64,000 bases of DNA from Crocodylus rhombifer (lineage: Eukaryota > Chordata > Crocodylia > Crocodylidae). The notes beneath the pieces are model-generated. The model was not told the DNA's origin and searched no databases. It saw only the letters and a program-made list of their open reading frames with translations. Numbering within the stretch: position 1 is the first letter of the stretch; the number at the start of each line of letters is the position of its first letter. Made by a program: the position numbers and the translations under genes. This document shows positions 63,119 to 64,000 of the stretch, in pieces. The stretch is from NCBI GenBank assembly GCA_038503035.1, contig JAVSML010020407.1, positions 1 through 64,000 on the forward strand. The letters are read 5' to 3'.

Positions 63119-64000
63119 TAGAAGACTAACCTATCCAGGGATATATTTGTACTGTGACAACTGTTATGGCAGAGGCACCAAATGGAAGAACTAGTCCCTG
63201 GAGGGAGGCTCCTACACCTTCAACTCAAAGTTTAGTGCCGTCTCCTTTTCCAGTCTTTCAATAATTCTCTCTTGTAAGGTTACACAGAGTGGTGAACTAC
63301 AGTAGATGGGGAAGAGCCAATGGCAGACAGCTTTCTGCTAGTGATTTACTATTGTTTTCTGTTTTTTTCAACATGGTCATCTATTCATATTATGATAACC
63401 TTAAAGACAGGCTCAGAGTTGAGCCAGTAAACCCTCAGTGGAACTTTTCACGTGTTCTTCACATTTTGGTGTAGTAGACTTATAATTTGAACTACTGACA
63501 ACATTAGCTCAAGTTATTTTTGAAGAGTGGCTGCTTCTTGGGTGGACAAAGTTAAAACACCTATAAAATAATTTAGCAAAGCTGCCACACAATTGTGTTC
63601 ACAAATCCAAACCGCTCATTCCTAACTAGATGTGAAACTTTGCTACTTAAGTGAAGTCCAACCCATCTATTGGCACCCATTGTTTTGGACAGCACAATGC
63701 AAGCAGACTTCTGTAGGAAAAGGAGAAAAAGACTTGTGACATTAACAGAAAGTAGTTTTTCAATTTGGTTTATTGTAATTCCCCTCTAACCCCACAAATC
63801 TTCCTTTCCTCCATACCTCTTGTCTGGAAAGTTGCAAAAGTATTTTGATGCAGATAAAGCAGGTAAAAGGATGACAGGGTATTGTTTGGGGTTTTTTTTT
63901 TTTTTTTTTTTAAACCACTCGTTTCCCAAGAGGGATATTCATATCATGTTTTCCTGAGTGGTACTAATATGAGGTAAGAGTATTTCTACCTTCTAGAAGC
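63119..64000. other. Unassigned DNA with a 20-base T run
   Basis: No exon or repeat supported. The poly(T) at 63892-63911 may be the tail of an unrecognised retroposed sequence on the minus strand or a simple repeat. Confidence 0.5.

Noticed and set aside
1..64000. CRISPR arrays, bacterial operons, phage or plasmid features
   Set aside because: None seen; LINEs, SINEs, solo LTRs and splice-like signals show a vertebrate nuclear genome.

Overview
This window is vertebrate nuclear DNA, most likely from a crocodilian (a turtle or other sauropsid is the alternative). The evidence is the set of repeats: many CR1 LINEs ending in the 3' octamer tail (ATTCTGTG-type, or its complement CATAGAATCATAG), old MIR-type tRNA SINEs, PIF/Harbinger and hAT transposons with their short derivatives, several solo LTRs, and a 400-base run of N. 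There is no bacterial-style gene organisation. Almost every long open frame is a transposon relic or a shadow of one.

Layout. 0-8.4 kb: a CR1 reverse-transcriptase remnant at the edge, unassigned DNA, a 108-bp tandem repeat, and a GC-rich dispersed repeat (called R1 here). 8.7-12.4 kb: a MIR split by a MITE, a nearly end-to-end Harbinger relic (9844-11882), and a CR1 tail. 15.5-20.7 kb: a large hAT relic whose transposase starts with a CGGBP1-like BED zinc finger and is split by a solo LTR. 20.7-21.4 kb: a Harbinger C-terminal fragment and a TAA-flanked MITE. 24.1-24.9 kb: a repeat carrying a hammerhead-ribozyme-like core. 26.2-33.1 kb: a hAT MITE; then a Ty3/gypsy gag-pol relic cut by a MITE (itself holding a solo LTR) and by a CR1; then a non-CR1 LINE cut by another solo LTR. 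34.7-44.8 kb: more MITEs, a fifth solo LTR, the assembly gap, and a nest of CR1 > hAT > (CR1 + CpG-rich solo LTR). 46.1-52.5 kb: a second Harbinger relic and an ancient L3-like CR1 split by R1, by an inverted repeat and by a solo LTR. 52.7-56 kb: the one place that looks like a host gene, three or four small phase-compatible exons on the minus strand ending in a stop codon and a poly(A) signal. 56-64 kb: R1 again, a solo LTR carrying a CR1, a LINE C-terminus with a zinc finger, and MIR/CR1 fragments.

I count seven solo LTRs. Five have perfect target duplications of 5 bp (AGGTC, GGCAG, GTATG, ATAAT, ATCAA), one has a 4-of-5 match, and one has a 4-bp duplication. Four belong to one family (family A). 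The nesting allows insertions to be ordered in time. No transposon protein is intact, so nothing here looks mobile on its own. The minus-strand exons are the best candidate for a functional gene; I could not name the protein. All family assignments come from reading motifs by eye, without database searches.
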